The position numbers and the translations under genes are program-made. A DNA stretch of 8,495 nucleotides from Methanosarcina sp. (lineage in GTDB: Archaea > Halobacteriota > Methanosarcinia > Methanosarcinales > Methanosarcinaceae): assembly GCA_013331265.1 (NCBI GenBank), contig DUGS01000099.1:9936-18430 (forward strand). Direction: 5' to 3'. Each line of letters begins with the position of its first letter. Within the stretch, counting starts at the first letter, position 1. A model generated the notes under the pieces. That model was not told the origin of the DNA. It saw only the letters and a program-made list of their open reading frames with translations, and did not search any database. Below are positions 1-4,783 of this stretch, piece by piece.

Positions 1-46
1 AGATAGATATTAAACGGGAACTTGAGAAAAATGAAGGAGTAAAAAA
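1..46. other. left edge, no gene supported
   Basis: These bases lie downstream of the minus-strand zinc-ribbon gene. The minus strand reads into a short T-run right after the stop codon, which could help termination, and contains no ATG, GTG or TTG start. On the plus strand two frames hit stops at 4-6 and 11-13, so a gene from the left could end there, but nothing identifies one. Confidence 0.4.
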
Positions 47-505
47 TCATCTTTGTTTTTTTGCTTTTGATTTCTCTTTTTGTCTTTCCTTCTGCTGGTT
101 AAAAACAGAGGGCAGATGGAGAGCATATGAACCTTCTTCCCTGATTGCCATAACAAGTTCTTTTCGCTCTAAAAGAGAATCCAGGTTAAGTTCATAAGAG
201 CCAGGGCCAAGAATCCTTACGGACTCCACCCTCTCCTCCTCAGTTTCATTTTCATATTCTGGCTGCTGCTCACTATCTTTTTCTTCGGATGCAAGAGCTT
301 CGTCAATATTCCTGACAACCTCATCCAGAGAGGCTTCAAGGTCCAGTTTTTGTTCTTCCAGAGCGGGTCTCCCCTGGTTTTCCAAACCTTCTGGCTCTTT
401 TTTCACATAGAGGAACTTATTCCAGCCGCAGTTCGGGCAGCCACTGAGGATTACAGAATCCCCGTCTTCAAAAATGGATCCGCATCTGGTACATCTATGG
501 GGCAT
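47..505 (-). CDS. zinc-ribbon protein of the OapC / COG3364 type
   Basis: Encodes 152 residues. The N-terminus is a four-cysteine zinc ribbon: CTRC at residues 5-8 and CPNC at 23-26, about 15 residues apart, so it probably binds one zinc. Next comes a long acidic, Glu-rich, low-complexity linker (about 38-95). A conserved-looking block follows (about 96-137, beginning SVRILGPGSYELNLDSLL), and the end is very basic (KERQKEKSKAKKQR). This architecture matches the archaeal Zn-ribbon family annotated as OapC or COG3364, whose members in other euryarchaea often sit near an Era-like GTPase; no such partner is visible here. The molecular function is not established. I chose the ATG at 505 rather than an in-frame TTG at 523, because a GGTGA ribosome binding site lies four bases before the ATG and inside the longer version. 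The family is fairly sure; the function is unknown. Confidence 0.85.
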   Translation of the reverse strand: MPHRCTRCGSIFEDGDSVILSGCPNCGWNKFLYVKKEPEGLENQGRPALEEQKLDLEASLDEVVRNIDEALASEEKDSEQQPEYENETEEERVESVRILGPGSYELNLDSLLERKELVMAIREEGSYALHLPSVFNQQKERQKEKSKAKKQR

Positions 506-557
506 GAGTTCACCGGAAATCAATAATACGAACGTAATTGCTGCAGTTTGTAACCGT

Positions 558-571
558 CTATATGTATAATT
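558..571 (-). promoter_or_regulatory. probable TATA box of the zinc-ribbon gene
   Basis: Read on the minus strand, TTATACATATAG lies about 55-65 bases upstream of the ATG at 505. An archaeal start site about 25 bases downstream would give a leader of roughly 30 bases that includes the GGTGA site. A perfect 15-bp tandem repeat abuts the box on its upstream side. Confidence 0.5.
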
Positions 572-598
572 AATGATTCATACATTAATGATTCATAC
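569..598. repeat. perfect 15-bp tandem repeat
   Basis: ATTAATGATTCATAC occurs twice head to tail, at 569-583 and 584-598, without mismatch. Each unit contains the odd palindrome ATGA-T-TCAT. It lies immediately upstream of the probable minus-strand promoter of the zinc-ribbon gene, so it may be a pair of protein-binding sites. A chance slippage duplication is equally possible. Confidence 0.8.
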
Positions 599-914
599 CT
601 TAAATTAATTTATTAAATTGGCCACTTAAAGGGTAACTGAATTACATATGAAATTGATTTTTATACGGAATAAACACGTATATCAGCATTTGATACATAT
701 TCAGTTATCTAAATAATATCTTAAATAAGTACCTTTAATAAATATGTATATTCGTATTTACAGTTTTTTTATTTAGTAAGTTTATATTTGATTTCAAGCG
801 GAGGGCTTTTTACCGCCCTTAACGGCCACAATCTTTTTGTTTGATATAAGGAAAATTATCAAGCTTGTAATAGAGGGATAATTATCAAGGCCCAAGCACG
901 TAATAAAGTTTCTT

Positions 915-1589
915 TTATAAAAGTCTCCAGTACTTCTTCCCGTCAATAAGATCAGACGTGGTTCTACCGATCCTATCCATCTCTTCCAGAACTTCTGGAA
1001 GCCTGCCAGGTTGAGTAATCTCAAAAACTACCGGATCGAGTGCATGATTTACGTAAAGGCTGTGTTTAATATCTTCAAGACTCCAGAGCTTTCCAGAACC
1101 TTTTCTCATACATTTTGTCAGAATACTTATCATGTCTTCCAAAAAGTTCCAGGGATAGACGATCCATGCCCAGTCCTCAAGCCGCTCTCCAATGTAATCA
1201 GGATCGATTTTCGAGCTTCCCATGTATTGTAAGGAAGCAGTTCTAACCTCTTTCGGATTCCTGCCTTCTACATAAGCTTTAGCGCTGATCATACTTTCCC
1301 CTGTATCCACAACATCATCTACAATAAGAACTCTTTTTCCTTCGATCACATCGTCTGAGAGAGGGTATCGTATATATGGTTCGCCAGTGTCAATGGCTGC
1401 ATTCCCTATGTAATGCTCGATTTTAAGACTGGAGAGGTCATCGAGACCCAGGAAATCACACAGCACACGTCCTGCAAACCAGCCTCCTCTAGCAAGTGCA
1501 ATAATAACATCCGGTTCATACCCGGACCTTTTGACTTCTCTTGAAATATTTCGGCACAGGTTGTAAATATAATCCCAGTTCGTAAGCAC
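915..1589 (-). CDS. phosphoribosyltransferase, purine (xanthine/guanine/hypoxanthine-like) type
   Basis: Encodes 224 residues from the GTG at 1589. It has the type I phosphoribosyltransferase fold signature: ALARGGWFAG (31-40) resembles the pyrophosphate-binding loop, and VLIVDDVVDTGES (87-99) is the PRPP-binding motif with its paired aspartates. Such enzymes move a base onto PRPP in purine or related salvage in the cytosol. The flexible hood that sets base specificity cannot be read reliably, so the substrate is open. The region after about residue 165 is an additional helical C-terminal part. The start is doubtful: the GTG has no ribosome binding site at a normal distance. An in-frame AUA codon at 1607-1605 lies six bases after a strong GGGAGGG (1620-1614), which would add six residues (IESFRC). 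From memory, relatives begin MESFKC-LTNWDY, which favours the upstream position. The gene stands alone, divergent from the winged-helix regulator. Confidence 0.88.
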   Translation of the reverse strand: MLTNWDYIYNLCRNISREVKRSGYEPDVIIALARGGWFAGRVLCDFLGLDDLSSLKIEHYIGNAAIDTGEPYIRYPLSDDVIEGKRVLIVDDVVDTGESMISAKAYVEGRNPKEVRTASLQYMGSSKIDPDYIGERLEDWAWIVYPWNFLEDMISILTKCMRKGSGKLWSLEDIKHSLYVNHALDPVVFEITQPGRLPEVLEEMDRIGRTTSDLIDGKKYWRLL

Positions 1590-1613
1590 ACATCTAAACG
1601 ATTCTATGTAAAA

Positions 1614-1620
1614 CCCTCCC
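1614..1620 (-). promoter_or_regulatory. ribosome binding site that decides the phosphoribosyltransferase start
   Basis: GGGAGGG on the minus strand is an excellent match to the archaeal anti-Shine-Dalgarno complement. Six bases after it comes the in-frame AUA at 1607-1605, whereas the first accepted start codon, GTG at 1589, is 24 bases away. The site therefore points to initiation at or near AUA. Confidence 0.6.
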
Positions 1621-1695
1621 GGATCCGAAACCCGGAGAATTGATCAGAAAATTGTATTATTTCAGGAGCACTCATGTCAAGGCTCCACCTTCGAG

Positions 1696-1705
1696 ATTAT
1701 ATAAT
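1696..1705 (-). promoter_or_regulatory. probable TATA box of the phosphoribosyltransferase gene
   Basis: ATTATATAAT, itself palindromic, lies about 90 bases upstream of AUA-1607 on the minus strand. Initiation about 25 bases downstream would leave a leader of about 70 bases that carries the GGGAGGG site. Confidence 0.5.
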
Positions 1706-1747
1706 TCAGCCCATAGACTTTAAGTTTTCTTATCTTGTAAAAGCTTC

Positions 1748-1780
1748 TTTGAAATCGGCTGAATAGTTTTGAAATCGGTT
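1748..1780. repeat. direct repeat TTTGAAATCGG with a 20-bp period
   Basis: TTTGAAATCGG occurs at 1748-1758 and 1768-1778, and the two following bases also agree except for one position. The 20-bp period is about two helical turns, so both copies face the same side of the DNA. They lie upstream of the phosphoribosyltransferase promoter and also upstream of the regulator gene, so either could be the target. Confidence 0.7.
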
Positions 1781-1850
1781 AAAAAGAAACAATTTAAACT
1801 GAATTAAGAACTTTACTGAGAATTTTGTTGTGAACAGAATTTCAAAAAAA

Positions 1851-1884
1851 TCTTTAATTTAAAGACTTCTTTAATTTAAAGACT
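1851..1884. repeat. two tandem 17-bp palindromic units, probable operator
   Basis: TCTTTAATTTAAAGACT is perfectly repeated at 1851-1867 and 1868-1884. In each unit the first 15 bases form a perfect odd palindrome, TCTTTAA-T-TTAAAGA. The pair lies just upstream of, and touches, TATA-like sequences of the following regulator gene. This is what a pair of sites for a dimeric winged-helix protein would look like. Autoregulation by the adjacent gene product is an inference. Confidence 0.7.
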
Positions 1885-1904
1885 ATATACTACTGCTTTA
1901 TATT
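1883..1904 (+). promoter_or_regulatory. probable promoter of the winged-helix regulator gene
   Basis: Two TATA-like elements, CTATATACT (1883-1891) and TTTATATT (1897-1904), directly follow the tandem palindromes. Either would start transcription near 1910-1930 and leave a leader of about 70-90 bases. The first overlaps the repeat itself, so binding there could block TBP. Confidence 0.45.
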
Positions 1905-2001
1905 GCTGCTTCCGTAAATAACAGGCTCAAAAGACTTCCAGAAAGCAGGGAGAGTCAAAAATAATATTTCTGCAGAGGCGCGAGTCCGGAAAGTGAAAAC
2001 A

Positions 2002-2784
2002 ATGAATAAAATGTTGATAGACTTACTCTTTATGTCCCAGAAAAGAAAGGACCTTTTACTCCTTCTCAAAGATGGAGAAAGGACAATAGAAGAAATCGTA
2101 GATCTTCTTAATGTCACTCCGACAGGGATGCTTCCACAAATTAAAAAATTAAAAGATGAATTTCTGGTTATTCAGGATGATAGAAAATACAGGCTTACCC
2201 CTCTGGCAGAAATTCTGGTAGAAAAAATGCAGCCTTTGATTGACACTCTTGAGGTCATCGAAGAAAATAAAATTTTCTGGCAGGAGCGCGATCTGAGTGA
2301 TTTGTCTCCAGCCTTTCTTGAGAGACTTAACGAACTAAAACCATATTCTCTAGTAAAACCCGATCCTGATAAAATTTTCGAGATTCCTTCAGTATTTCTG
2401 AAAAACATAGAGAAATCAAAAAACATACTATCTTTATTTTCAATATTCCATCCGGCACTCTCAGGGACATTTCTTAGAATTGAAGACGATAATATTGAAA
2501 TTACCCTTATAGTAACGAAAAGAATTTACGAAAGATTAAAAAACGATTTTCAGGAAGAACTGAAACTTTATCTGGCCAGGAAAAACAAACAGCTTTTTGT
2601 TTGCGCTGACGAAATGAAAATAGCTATGATGACAAAAACTAACTGTTTCATGATGGCTGATTTCCTTACATGGAAAGGAGAATACGACCAGCAAAGTATC
2701 GTGGCTTTTGAACCCGCTTCTCTGAAATTGGCTGAAGATCTTATTCTACATTACAAAAACAAGGCTCAGGAAATAAAGGGATAA
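2002..2784 (+). CDS. winged-helix transcriptional regulator with FilR1-type C-terminal domain
   Basis: Encodes 260 residues. Residues 1-75 form a winged helix-turn-helix: helices around QKRKDLLLLLKDGERT, a recognition helix near TPTGMLPQIKKLKDE (39-53), and a wing at LVIQDDRKYRLTPLAE (55-70). The remaining part resembles the FilR1 middle domain (formerly DUF1724) found in the many methanogen regulators of this size, including the Methanosarcina Msr proteins that control methyltransferase genes. It is probably a cytosolic DNA-binding dimer; its ligand and targets cannot be told from sequence. I took the ATG at 2002 because AGTGA lies five bases before it and the family usually begins MNK-like. 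A GTG at 1993 is in frame and would add three residues. Two tandem palindromes precede its promoter, suggesting self-regulation. No methyltransferase or methanogenesis gene is adjacent, so the regulon is not shown by context. Confidence 0.85.
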   Translation: MNKMLIDLLFMSQKRKDLLLLLKDGERTIEEIVDLLNVTPTGMLPQIKKLKDEFLVIQDDRKYRLTPLAEILVEKMQPLIDTLEVIEENKIFWQERDLSDLSPAFLERLNELKPYSLVKPDPDKIFEIPSVFLKNIEKSKNILSLFSIFHPALSGTFLRIEDDNIEITLIVTKRIYERLKNDFQEELKLYLARKNKQLFVCADEMKIAMMTKTNCFMMADFLTWKGEYDQQSIVAFEPASLKLAEDLILHYKNKAQEIKG

Positions 2785-2789
2785 ATTCT

Positions 2790-2804
2790 GACAAAAAGCT
2801 TGTC
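2790..2804 (+). terminator. weak hairpin after the regulator gene
   Basis: GACAA at 2790-2794 pairs with TTGTC at 2800-2804 around a five-base loop, six bases after the stop codon. No T-run follows directly; the nearest is at 2885-2889. It may mark the 3' end, but only weakly. Confidence 0.25.
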
Positions 2805-2847
2805 GAGAAAAGGCTTGACCTCAAAGTATATTTTCCCCGCCTCTGCA

Positions 2848-2885
2848 GGCAAAATAGTGCCCTGATGGCAAAATAGTGCTCTGAT
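2848..2885. repeat. 19-bp tandem repeat with one mismatch
   Basis: GGCAAAATAGTGCCCTGAT (2848-2866) is followed immediately by GGCAAAATAGTGCTCTGAT (2867-2885), differing at one base. It lies between the regulator and the lipoprotein gene and has no obvious role; recent slippage duplication is the simplest reading. Confidence 0.85.
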
Positions 2886-3083
2886 TTTTCGTGATATAGA
2901 TTGTCGGGCTTATTTCCTGAAACATTGTATTTTTTGTGACTAAGGACCATAATACTGAACCTCAGCCTGTACAGGCAGATTTTCTACCTAATTTTCAACC
3001 TGCATTTACGTCGATTTTGGAATTAAAGCTGCGAACAGAACTGAAGTTTAAACAAAATATAAATTCAAACAGGTTTATTTTTT

Positions 3084-3131
3084 AATCTATATTTAAAAGG
3101 AATGAAAAGGGTTTAAAAGGAATCAGAGGGA
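3084..3131 (+). promoter_or_regulatory. promoter region, phased repeats and ribosome binding site of the lipoprotein gene
   Basis: A TATA-like CTATATTTAAAAG begins near 3088. TTTAAAAGGAAT occurs at 3092-3103 and again at 3112-3123, exactly 20 bp apart, so the first copy overlaps the TATA element and the second lies near the expected start site. GAGGGAG at 3126-3132 is a good ribosome binding site for the ATG at 3137. The leader must be short. Confidence 0.5.
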
Positions 3132-3136
3132 GAAAC

Positions 3137-3997
3137 ATGAAAGGAAAAATAAATGGCAGGCACTTAATAGATATGAGGTCTGCAAAAAATTGGAAACCGA
3201 TAGCAGTCCTGTTCGTGATCTTTACAGTTGCATTTTCCGGTTGTGTTGATAATGGGCAAAACAATACGGGTAACGAAACCGAAAGTCCAGTAAATGACAG
3301 CCAGAACACTAGTGGACAAGAATACACATATGGCATGGCAAATGTGGAAAGTATTGATATTCGGACTATGGAATCTTTCCCCGTGCAGATAAATGTGGTA
3401 GCAGAAGGCTACCTGCCTGATGGATGCACTGAGATTGATAAAATAAGTACTCAAAAAGAAGGAAATAATTTCAATATCACTATCACGACAAAGCGTCCAA
3501 AAGACGTAATGTGCACCCAGGCTATAGAAAACTTTACGAAAACGATTCCTCTTGAAGTCCAGGGACTCAGTGCCGGAAATTATACCGTAAACGTTAACGG
3601 AGTAACCGGATCTTTTGAGCTTGCTGTTGATAACACGTTAGACGAATTGCCAGGTCATACTCCATCGGGACAGCAGGAAATAACCGAATCTGATAACGGA
3701 ACAACTATAAATCTCGAAAAAGGAGAAACTTTTTACCTGAGACTTAAAGAAAACCCAACCACAGGCTATGAATGGGAACTCAACCTGAGCAAGGGACTCG
3801 GTCAGGTTTCGGACAAGTACTATCCCCCGGAGTCTAAAAAAGGCGAAGAGCCTCTTGTTGGGGCCGGAGGGGTCCATGAGTGGGAAATAAAAGCCGATTC
3901 CGAGGGAAAACAGCTGGTAACAGCTATATATAAAAGACCCTGGGAAAACGAAACCGGCACGGAAGACAGATTTATACTTAATGTTGAAGTGGTCTGA
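3137..3997 (+). CDS. lipoprotein with C-terminal chagasin-type (I42) cysteine-protease inhibitor domain
   Basis: Encodes 286 residues. A basic N-terminus and hydrophobic segment (about 20-34) end in the lipobox FSGC, so Cys36 is probably lipidated and the protein anchored outside the membrane. A Thr/Asn/Ser-rich linker (37-66) with several N-glycosylation sequons follows. Residues about 67-163 form a beta-rich domain containing Cys97 and Cys126, which could form a disulfide. After a second linker, residues 187-286 carry all three inhibitor loops of the chagasin/I42 family: NPTTGYEW (206-213), GAGGVHEW (242-249) and RPW (267-269). These loops insert into the active site of papain-like proteases. 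The role is probably to protect the cell surface from secreted cysteine proteases, its own or foreign; that is inferred. The start is supported by GAGGGAG. It stands alone; no protease gene is adjacent in the window. Confidence 0.92.
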   Translation: MKGKINGRHLIDMRSAKNWKPIAVLFVIFTVAFSGCVDNGQNNTGNETESPVNDSQNTSGQEYTYGMANVESIDIRTMESFPVQINVVAEGYLPDGCTEIDKISTQKEGNNFNITITTKRPKDVMCTQAIENFTKTIPLEVQGLSAGNYTVNVNGVTGSFELAVDNTLDELPGHTPSGQQEITESDNGTTINLEKGETFYLRLKENPTTGYEWELNLSKGLGQVSDKYYPPESKKGEEPLVGAGGVHEWEIKADSEGKQLVTAIYKRPWENETGTEDRFILNVEVV

Positions 3998-4044
3998 ACT
4001 GTGATCTCACTTTTCACGCCTCTCTCGCTTTTCATGTCTCTGCA

Positions 4045-4053
4045 TCTTTTTAT
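4045..4053 (+). terminator. T-run after the lipoprotein gene
   Basis: The sequence after the stop is pyrimidine-rich with several T4 tracts and a T5 tract near 4049 (ATCTTTTTATC). Archaeal 3' ends often fall in such U-rich stretches; there is no clear hairpin. Low confidence. Confidence 0.3.
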
Positions 4054-4128
4054 CTTCAAGCAAATAAAAGAGTAAAGGCATGAAAAAGTTTTATTCCGTA
4101 CCGACCACAATTCAATCCTCCAGAGTTT

Positions 4129-4347
4129 TCACAGGAGCCCAAGAGCTTGTTTTAAGTCTTTGAGACAGCTGTCGCAGACATACGACGTGCCTATCTGGGT
4201 ACACCCAAGTATATTTACATCTTCCCTGTGTTCTATTTCTTCCGGATTTCCGGAATAGCTTTCGCAGTAGACTCCACATTTGACCTCACAATAGGCCCCG
4301 CAAAACAGACATCTGGTCATAGTATAATGTGGGTTTCCGGCTTTCAA
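4129..4347 (-). CDS. small eight-cysteine, probably zinc-binding protein
   Basis: Encodes 72 residues from a TTG at 4347, or 63 from the ATG at 4320. Eight cysteines are arranged as C-x2-C-x3-C-x3-C-x3-C (residues 13, 16, 20, 24, 28), then Cys49, then C-x2-C at 58 and 61 (CDSC). Two CxxC knuckles about 40 residues apart fit a zinc-ribbon or treble-clef fold; the central run of spaced cysteines is unusual and could hold a second metal or an iron-sulfur cluster. There is no signal peptide or membrane segment, so it should be cytosolic. I do not recognise a named family. Neither start has a strong ribosome binding site: GGGAAAG precedes TTG at reasonable spacing and nothing good precedes the ATG. 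The gene converges on the lipoprotein gene and is divergent from the tRNA pair. The conserved-looking cysteine pattern makes it likely real. Confidence 0.65.
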   Translation of the reverse strand: MKAGNPHYTMTRCLFCGAYCEVKCGVYCESYSGNPEEIEHREDVNILGCTQIGTSYVCDSCLKDLKQALGLL

Positions 4348-4494
4348 ATATCTTTCCCGAAAAGACCTGTATGGAAACTGTTAGAAATGAAATTTGAAAT
4401 AAAGCTGGATAAATTGGGTTGAAACTGTGAAAACTCTGAAGTGGATGTATAAGTTTCCCATATTTTTCATGAAGATTGAAGAGCCAGGCGAAAA

Positions 4495-4503
4495 GTATAT
4501 AAG
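4495..4503 (+). promoter_or_regulatory. TATA box of the initiator tRNA genes
   Basis: GTATATAAG lies about 60-69 bases upstream of the first tRNA. Transcription would begin near 4525-4530, just before the leader hairpin at 4532-4548. No comparable TATA box precedes the second tRNA, so both are probably transcribed together. Confidence 0.6.
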
Positions 4504-4531
4504 CAATCGTTAGTATGTTCTGATAGCTGTC

Positions 4532-4548
4532 TCAGGCAGATTGCCTGA
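4532..4548 (+). promoter_or_regulatory. 7-bp hairpin in the tRNA leader
   Basis: TCAGGCA (4532-4538) and TGCCTGA (4542-4548) form a perfect stem with loop GAT. It sits at the expected 5' end of the tRNA precursor, 15 bases before the first tRNA. It could protect or mark the precursor end, or act at DNA level; its role is unknown. Confidence 0.55.
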
Positions 4549-4563
4549 TGTATAAAACCCCGT

Positions 4564-4638
4564 AGCGGGGTAGGGTAGCCAGGAGATCCCGACGGGCTCA
4601 TAACCCGTAGACCGATGGTTCGAATCCATCCCCCGCTA
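4564..4638 (+). tRNA. initiator tRNA-Met (CAT), copy 1
   Basis: The 75 bases fold as a cloverleaf. The acceptor AGCGGGG pairs with CCCCGCT, with discriminator A at 4638. The anticodon stem is ACGGG/CCCGT around loop CTCATAA, with CAT at 4599-4601. The T stem is GATGG/CCATC around TTCGAAT. The A1-U72 pair and three consecutive G-C pairs in the anticodon stem are the hallmarks of archaeal initiator tRNA, so this one starts translation rather than reading internal Met codons. CCA is not encoded and there is no intron. A second identical copy lies 143 bases downstream. Confidence 0.95.
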
Positions 4639-4706
4639 TAAGAGGAATTTCAGATAACTCTTTTCCTGATGATAATTTTCTTTGTTAAAAGAATTACAAG
4701 CCCCGT

Positions 4707-4781
4707 AGCGGGGTAGGGTAGCCAGGAGATCCCGACGGGCTCATAACCCGTAGACCGATGGTTCGAATCCATCCCCCGCTA
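4707..4781 (+). tRNA. initiator tRNA-Met (CAT), copy 2
   Basis: Base for base identical to the first copy, including anticodon CAT at 4742-4744, the A1-U72 pair and the GGG/CCC anticodon stem. The identity extends into the flanks: the leader CCCCGT and the two bases after the discriminator are shared (4558-4640 against 4701-4783), while the rest of the 60-odd-base spacer differs. That pattern indicates a local duplication or gene conversion. No own TATA box is visible, so it is probably processed from a dicistronic precursor. Confidence 0.95.
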
Positions 4782-4783
4782 TA

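Larger units (their letters stand above)
506..914. other. 409-bp intergenic region
   Basis: The stretch between the phosphoribosyltransferase stop and the zinc-ribbon start is very AT-rich. Besides the promoter and tandem repeat near 558-598, it holds a short inverted repeat (AGGGC at 802-806 with GCCCT at 815-819) just downstream of the phosphoribosyltransferase, without a clear T-run after it. A 10-bp direct repeat AATTATCAAG occurs at 854-863 and 880-889. I see no convincing gene or structured RNA. Confidence 0.5.
1590..2001. other. divergent intergenic region of about 400 bp
   Basis: This region separates the phosphoribosyltransferase (minus) from the regulator (plus). It contains the minus-strand ribosome binding site and TATA box, the phased TTTGAAATCGG repeats, the two tandem palindromes and the plus-strand promoter, each listed separately. 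I see no additional gene. Confidence 0.6.
2785..3136. other. 352-bp intergenic region
   Basis: It holds the weak hairpin, the 19-bp tandem repeat, a perfect 12-bp palindrome GCCTGTACAGGC at 2965-2976, and the promoter and phased repeats of the lipoprotein gene. A minus-strand open frame across 2741-2950 has no ribosome binding site and no recognisable protein, so I do not call it a gene. Confidence 0.5.

Noticed and set aside
3..208. Open plus-strand frame running in from the left edge
   Set aside because: It lies antisense over the well-supported zinc-ribbon gene, and its composition is what the reverse complement of that gene gives.
569..598. Tandem repeats as a CRISPR array or phage attachment site
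   Set aside because: The units are adjacent with no spacers, only two copies exist, and there are no cas or integrase genes.
794..1024. Minus-strand open frame overlapping the end of the phosphoribosyltransferase
   Set aside because: It is out of frame with the real gene, has no ribosome binding site and no recognisable domain.
4080..4163. 27-codon plus-strand open frame starting MKKFYSVPTT
   Set aside because: It overlaps the end of the eight-cysteine gene on the other strand and resembles no known protein; its AAAGG is only one base from the ATG.
4666..4672. CTGATGA between the tRNAs as a C/D-box guide RNA
   Set aside because: The first base does not fit the C box and there is no D box or C'/D' pair at a suitable distance.
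4564..4781. tRNA pair as an integration site of a mobile element
   Set aside because: No integrase and no duplicated 3' tRNA fragment of useful length flanking foreign genes is present; the region between them is only a 68-base spacer.
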